Shown here in pieces: positions 58,815 to 64,000 of a DNA stretch of 64,000 nucleotides. The notes under the pieces are model-generated. The model saw nothing but the letters and a program-made list of their open reading frames with translations. It searched no databases and had not been told where the DNA came from. The position numbers and the translations under genes were made by a program. Position 1 is the first letter of the stretch. Every line of letters starts with the position of its first letter. Source of the DNA: Paulinella micropora (lineage: Eukaryota; Cercozoa; Imbricatea; Euglyphida); assembly GCA_009731375.1 (NCBI GenBank), contig BJOX01000144.1:782689-846688 (forward strand). Direction: 5' to 3'.

Positions 58815-59297
58815 ATGTCCAATAATTTTGATAACTTTAATAACTTTGATAATTATTCTGATAATTCTGATAATGAGAGTATAAGGAGAGACAGTAATGA
58901 CTGGATAGAATATTATATGGATAAGCCAGAAACTAAAGTAAATAGAGATAAAATGAGAGTAAGTAATCAAATAGAGTTGATAAATGAAAAAATAAAAGAG
59001 ATGACAAAAAAGAGAGAAGAGCTTGAAGAGAGAGAGGATGCGATAGACGAAAGATTAGTAGAGATAGAAGAAGAGAAGCAAAAAAAGAAAAATAATGATA
59101 AAATGAAAAGAAAGAGAAAGAGAGAAGAAGAAAGAAGAAAGAAAGAGGAGAGGTTGTTGGATAGTTGGTTGCTAGCTAGAAAGCAACCACTGAGTTTGAG
59201 AGAGGAGGAGCAGGCGAGGAAGTTAATATTTAATGGAGATAGCTTTGATATGGTTTTGGATAAATATAATAAATACAGAAATAGGGTTGAGGGGTAA
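58815..59297 (+). CDS. Coiled-coil acidic/basic protein (element W)
   Basis: 160 aa, the only intact copy. An Asn/Asp/Ser-rich acidic N-terminus (residues 1-30) is followed by a predicted coiled coil with heptad-like Glu/Lys/Ile (IELINEKIKEMTKKREELEE...), a very basic stretch (KMKRKRKREEERRKKEERLLDSW), and a C-terminal conserved LSLREEEQARKLIFNGDSFDMVL. First gene inside the TIR. No family recognised; possibly a DNA-binding bZIP-like or terminal-protein-related factor, unproven. A TATATAAAA box lies just upstream. Confidence 0.65.
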   Translation: MSNNFDNFNNFDNYSDNSDNESIRRDSNDWIEYYMDKPETKVNRDKMRVSNQIELINEKIKEMTKKREELEEREDAIDERLVEIEEEKQKKKNNDKMKRKRKREEERRKKEERLLDSWLLARKQPLSLREEEQARKLIFNGDSFDMVLDKYNKYRNRVEG

Positions 59298-59308
59298 AAA
59301 TAGCTGAC

Positions 59309-59382
59309 TATATAAAGTCCTGGGCAAGACATTAAACTACCCCTACATAAACACATATTGTCCCTCTGTGTGTTTATGTAGG
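59309..59382 (+). promoter_or_regulatory. TATA box and leader hairpin of the cargo gene (element W)
   Basis: TATATAAAG (59309-59317), then a perfect 14-bp stem CCTACATAAACACA (59342-59355)/TGTGTTTATGTAGG (59369-59382) with a 13-nt loop. The ATG follows at 59395. Similarity to the other arms ends at the hairpin. Confidence 0.65.
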
Positions 59383-59394
59383 TTGCTGAAAGCA

Positions 59395-59934
59395 ATGGCT
59401 GAAATGGTTGGAGCTATGGCTGCAATGAGGCTAGGGGCAAAAAAAGGAGCAAAAAAAGGAGGAGAGAGAAAAGCAAGATCGCCAATGCAAATCAGAGAAA
59501 GGGGTGCAACTAATGTGCTGTTTCGTCAAGGGTCCAACAAAGCATACCTTTTTGACGATAATGATATGCCAGCATTGCAAGATGGAGAGATAGCTCATAG
59601 GGCTGTTTTGAAATCTTACAAAAACGAAACCAAAGTATTTGATTTAAGGGTTGTTCTCTTTGAAGATGGACATTACGAGGTTTTCAAATCTCTTGATAAT
59701 GTAAACTCTATTACAAAGGGCCTGAATGTTGATGTAATCTACAAAGGGATTGACGGAAAGCTTGCACTACCAGCCAACAATGCCCAAGCCCCAGCTGATG
59801 GAGTTGCAGTCAACAATGTCCAAGCCCCAGCTGATGGAGTCGCAGCCAACAATGCCCAAGCCCCAGCTGATGGAGTCGCAGTCAACAATGCCCAAGCCCC
59901 AGCTGATGGAGTCGCAGTCGCAGCTGAATTCTAA
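59395..59934 (+). CDS. Cargo protein with Ala/Pro repeats (element W)
   Basis: About 180 aa, intact, intronless as read. Basic start (MAEMVGAMAAMRLGAKKGAKKGGERKAR), a globular-looking middle (ATNVLFRQGSNKAYLFDDNDM... FDLRVVLFEDGHYEVFKSLDN), and a C-terminal array of a 12-aa unit (NNAQAPADGVAV, 36-bp repeats, 59775-59920). In the same frame, repeat-like VAAVQAPAKIV continues past the TAA to a second stop, so the end may be a recent truncation. Not homologous by eye to the cargo of Y and Z, although it lies behind the same leader. 59935-60160 holds nothing recognisable. Confidence 0.6.
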   Translation: MAEMVGAMAAMRLGAKKGAKKGGERKARSPMQIRERGATNVLFRQGSNKAYLFDDNDMPALQDGEIAHRAVLKSYKNETKVFDLRVVLFEDGHYEVFKSLDNVNSITKGLNVDVIYKGIDGKLALPANNAQAPADGVAVNNVQAPADGVAANNAQAPADGVAVNNAQAPADGVAVAAEF

Positions 59935-60160
59935 GTAGCCGCAGTCCAAGCTCCAGCCAAGATTGTGTAAGTAAAACAAAAATTGATTTTGGTTAATTAA
60001 ACAAAAAAACTAAGTGTTGAAGTTGAATATATTTGTTAAATAAATATGTTCTGCTTTAACACCTCTACAACAAAAACTGAGGTTAATTGTAGAAAATATT
60101 TCATTGAATAAGTAATATTTTTTCCAATTAATCCGTTGTATTAAGTTATTAATTAAATAC

Positions 60161-61188
60161 TTACAAATCCAAAATTTCTTTTTTCTTTTTAATCCTGGCA
60201 CTACTACGAATGTTTTCCGGTTTTATGTCTAATGACTTTAATAAGTGGCCAGTCTTTTTTTCTTTCGTAGCTTCCTTGACTTTGTCGGCTAGTTGAGGTT
60301 TAATTTCTTCCGGTTCTTGTTCTTCCATTTTGGACTTTAATAATTGTTGAGGACTGACTAGTTCGTGGTCGCCAAGTATTAACTTGAAACCTTTCCTGCC
60401 TTTAACTGTATATACTTTCTTTGAATACTGAACATCACCCTTAGAAAAAACCGTTCTTTCTAGTTCTTTTCTTACGGTTGAATTCTTAGGAAATTTATTA
60501 ATAAGACCAGCCATGTATATTTCTTGATCGTTTTTCTTTTTACCATAATAAACTTCCATAGGTGTAGCCTTTATTGTATTATGATATGTATTATTATAAT
60601 TATCAACAATTTCATAAATGTAAGGCACCCAAACAAAATCGTCATTAACTTCCCACATAAAATTTAAATCATTTCTTATTGTTCTAATAAATCTATCTAC
60701 TATACCATAGTTCGGTGGTCGCCAACTTCGTTAGTAGTATGTTGAATTCCGTTGTCTTTAAAGTATTCAGCAACTTGACCTTTATATTCACTCCCGTTGT
60801 CGGACGTAATCCTTTTAGGTTTAGGCATTTTTTTTAATCCTTCCAATACTTCACCAGTTGATTTATTTTTGATCGGTTCAATCCAGCCACGACGAGAATA
60901 AACATCAATCATTACTAAACCAAAATTGTAGTTTTTGTTTCCTTTCTTAGTAGCTATTTTAGACATATCCATTAAGTCAATAAACACTTGGCTTAATGGT
61001 TCTGGCTCAGGGGATAGTATAGTATTCCATTTTTTAGGGGTCTTAGATTGATGGTGTATTTCAGAAGCTTCTTCAATTTTCTTTTTTTCAAGTTCTTCCT
61101 TATCTTGCGGAGACTCCGACTCCGTTTCAGTATTTTGTGGATTGCTGTGTTTATGGTCCATTGCAGAGGCAAGCCTCCGCACCTCCAA
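60161..61188 (-). pseudogene. INT: RVE-type integrase, one frameshift (element W)
   Basis: QVFIDLMDMS and ITSDNGSEYKG supply the two Asp residues. A lost G at ~60704 shifts the frame right at the third acidic residue (GIVDRF in Y). The C-terminal SH3-like part (KVYTVKGRKGFKLILGDHELVSPQQLL) is in frame 60658-60161. The A8 run that is short in Y is intact here, so the two copies decayed independently. A GC-rich inverted repeat (GGAGGC/GCCTCTGC) sits at the start. Confidence 0.85.
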
Positions 61189-61206
61189 GTTTTTGGTGTT
61201 CCTATA

Positions 61207-61753
61207 TTAGAACTTCAAAAATATTTTAGATGTATCATTGTTTTCTTTTTTTGGTTTCTCGGGTTGTTGATTATAAACATTAACTGATATGTTTGATTTC
61301 TTGCCTTTACCNNNNNNNNNNGACATTAACACGGCCAGTCTTCTTACCTTTACCTTTCTTGGGCTGTTCCTCTTCTTCACTTTCGCTCTCACTCTCACTA
61401 TCCTCTTCCACTTTCTTTTTTACCACTTTCTTCGCCTTCTTCTGTTTAGTCTTCAATTTTATACCCGCAACCCGTTGGGCTACGATATCTACAAAGTCGT
61501 GTTCTACTTCCTCATCCGAACTGCTCTCCTCACTTATCTCACCGTCCCGCCCATCAATCATATCCTTCGCCAACTGTTTCTTTGACACATGGTCCATCTT
61601 TTCGTCTTCGTTCATTTCTTTCACATTCTTCGCCTCTTCCTCCGCTAGTAGCTCACGTGCCCTCTCAATCTTTCTTTGCCTTGCATACTGTTTCTTCATT
61701 ACAGTAGCTTTTTCAAGATTTTTTATGGCAATCTCTCTATTACCTCTTGGCAT
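61207..61753 (-). CDS. Highly charged protein next to integrase (element W, gapped)
   Basis: MPRGNREIAIKNLEKATVMKKQYARQRKIERARELL start; acidic Ser/Glu and Lys blocks as in 35251-35748. A 10-N gap (61312-61321) interrupts the Lys-rich part, with TTTACCTTT-type repeats on both sides. The C-terminus NISVNVYNQQPEKPKKENN is intact to 61207. Confidence 0.6.
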
Positions 61754-61852
61754 TGTTTGTTTCGGTTGTATATCTAACCAAAAATAATTTTTATACTGAT
61801 TAATTATTATCCAAAATATACACCTCAACAGGTTTTGGTGAAGCACGGTTCA

Positions 61853-64000
61853 ATGGGCAGTCAATATAAGTCGCTCTTAGGCTTGTCTGAAATTGCGGTT
61901 GATAGTCTGGATATAGCCAATCTTGATTTAACGAACACAAACATAGTGGGCTTATACACAGATAGGGTGCCAGAAGATGCTGACCCCGTAAATCTTTATT
62001 ATACTAATAGCCGATTTGATGCGAGGTTGGCTTTAAAATCAACGACCGACTTAAAAGAAGGCACTAATCTATACTATACTGATGGTAGGTTTGATGCGCG
62101 ACTAACCACTAAATCAACCACTAACCTAGCCGAAGGCACCAATTTATATTATACTAATGCTAGGTTTGACACTCAATTAGCAACAAAGAGCACAACTAAC
62201 TTAACCGAAGGAACTAACTTATACTACACCACAGCAAGGGCTAATACAGATTTTGACACAAGGATAGCAACTAAATCAATAGATGCTTTAAGTGATGTAA
62301 TCATAACAGGCACCCCCGCCGATAACCAACTGCTCATTTACAGCACTGGGCAATGGCGAAATGTTGCTTCACCTTTTCTTAGATTGGATGGGCTCGCTAT
62401 GATGATAGGGGATTTAAATATGGGAGGTTTTAATTAGTAATGTTGATGGTATTGATGTTTCGGCTCTTGATAGTTCTGTGGTTAAACTAACAGGAGACCA
62501 GACTATAACAGGGAATAAAATATTTACTACTTATGTGGGGGTAAAAGACTCAAATCAATTTAATACAGGCAAGTTATTCTTCAATTACAACAATAATATG
62601 GGTTCTATTTATTCGTCGGATGCGGGTGGAGCCACGGGTTATCCACTAACTATTGTCGGTTCTTCTATACTTTTTGCTCCAACAACAGGTGGTGGAATGA
62701 CATTGACAAATAATGTTTTAAATTTTAACAGCACGACAGCAATCAGCGGACTGCCCGCACCATTCTATGACGGCGATGCTTCAACAAAAGCATATACCGA
62801 TACGAAACTGGCAAAGGACGGCACAACGGCTATGACGGGTAGTTTAAATATGGGAGGATTTTCAATAACAAATGTAAATTTGGTTGACAACATTGATGTT
62901 TCTACTCTTGATACCGCAGTCGTCAAACTAACAGGAGACCAAACCATAGCAGGAACCAAAACATTCAGCAATGTGGTAAATGCTAGTGCGGGGATTGATA
63001 TGAAAAGCCAAAGTATAACAAATGTTAATCTTGTTGATGGTGTTGATGTTTCTACTCTTGACACTTCTGTGGTTAAACTAACAGGAGACCAAACCATAGC
63101 AGGGAATAAAAAATTTACTTCAACAATAGAAGTGCGGGGTGCTACTGCTCCAACCGCTTTTGATGGTATCGGTATTGCCTTTGATACAGCGACAAATATA
63201 GGAGAGATTGCCGCACAAAAAATAGCAACCGCGGCCTATTATCCAATACAAATAACAGGGTCATATGTTGAGTTATATTCTGGTAATAATGTAATTATAA
63301 CCGCAACAGGCACTACACTATCTTTGAATAACAACAAAATAACAAACTTAGCCACACCATCAGCAACAACGGACGGAGCAAACAAAAGTTATGTTGATAC
63401 AAAAGACGGGCAAAATGTGAAACTAACAGGAAACCAAACCATAGCAGGAATTAAGACATTTAGCAGTGCCCTTGAAATAACAGGAAATTCAACGAATGCG
63501 ACAACAAAAGGAACTTTCGTGGTTTTTAACTCCACAGCCAATATAGGAACTATCGGATGCCTTGATATGGGCACTGGTGTAAATTATAACTTTGAAATAA
63601 ATGCGAAAAAAGTAAGTTTCGTTATTGATGGGGCGATTGTCGGTTGGGTAAATGCTTCGGGGCTAGATTGTAATAGTAGCAAAATAGCCAACCTTGGAAC
63701 TCCGACATTATCAACAGACGGAGCGACAAAAGGGTATGCGGACACATTGGACGGGCAAAATGTAAAACTATCAACAGACCAAACCATAACAGGAAGCAAA
63801 ACATTCAACGGGGCGAGCACCGTGATAAAATATCTAACTTTAACAAACAATGCTGATTTTAATAATCAAACTATCATTAATGGAGGAAATATAACATATA
63901 ATGGGGCGAGGATATTAAACCAAAATGGAGGAGACATATTCTTTTCACAGACATCAGGAGATTATCAGTATTTCTTATTTACTCTAAATACTGCTACAAG
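61853..64000 (+). pseudogene. Tail-fibre-like protein, broken and running off the window (element W)
   Basis: Start MGSQYKSLLGLSEIAVDSLDI at 61853, aligned with 35826. EGTNLYYTDGRFDARL repeats are intact here (the Y copy has a one-base loss). A ~13-base deletion near 62435 stops the first frame after LNMGGFN. Shaft repeats (KLTGDQTIAGTKTF, NVDGVDVSTLDTS) continue in another frame to the window end. Contains a segment (63130-63370) with no counterpart in Y, so shaft modules vary between elements. Confidence 0.7.

Overview
The window is eukaryotic DNA dominated by integrated Polinton/Maverick-type (polinton-like virus) elements. Visible hallmarks are a protein-primed family B DNA polymerase, an RVE-type integrase, a double-jelly-roll-type major capsid protein, a single-jelly-roll-type minor capsid (penton) protein, an FtsK/HerA-like packaging ATPase, an adenain-like cysteine protease, terminal inverted repeats (TIRs) starting AGTAGTATAGGG and 6-bp target-site duplications (TSDs). 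The host is a eukaryote: there are TATA-box promoters, a gene with two 56-nt GT-AG introns, a decayed DIRS-type retroelement and long AT-rich spacers with microsatellites. I cannot name the species. Most element genes carry frameshifts or stops, so these are mainly decaying copies; some frameshifts lie in poly-A tracts and could be sequencing errors. Five 10-N gaps mark scaffold joins.

Layout: 1-1642 is the integrase-side end of element Z, inverted. 1643-3479 is AT-rich host DNA ending in a microsatellite. 3480-16790 is the polymerase-side part of a diverged element X, reading right to left from a packaging ATPase cut at 16790. 16791-29654 is the polymerase-side part of element Y. 29657-32521 is another piece of X (fibre, small membrane protein, 120-aa protein, start of the ATPase). 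32522-53149 looks like one complete 20.6-kb Polinton, but its two ends belong to different insertions (Y-left and Z-right). 53150-58368 is host DNA with a degenerate DIRS-like retroelement. 58369-64000 is the integrase-side end of a fourth element, W.

Order of genes in a complete element, from the integrase-side TIR: coiled-coil protein, variable cargo gene, integrase and a charged partner (opposite strand), long tail-fibre-like protein with an S74-type chaperone, small membrane protein, 120-aa protein, packaging ATPase, small basic core-like protein, coiled-coil/proline-rich protein, protease, minor capsid, major capsid, a beta-rich putative virion protein, then lipase, DUF3820-like protein, polymerase and a zinc-finger DNA-binding protein near the other TIR. 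Replication and integration genes flank a virion-morphogenesis block.

TSDs and TIR sequence variants show that element Y is nested inside the ATPase gene of X and that the present order results from rearrangement or mis-scaffolding. Other notable signals are a three-copy double-hairpin repeat in X, a conserved antisense cysteine-rich mini-gene, a cargo slot behind a conserved leader hairpin, and hairpins placed directly at start codons.
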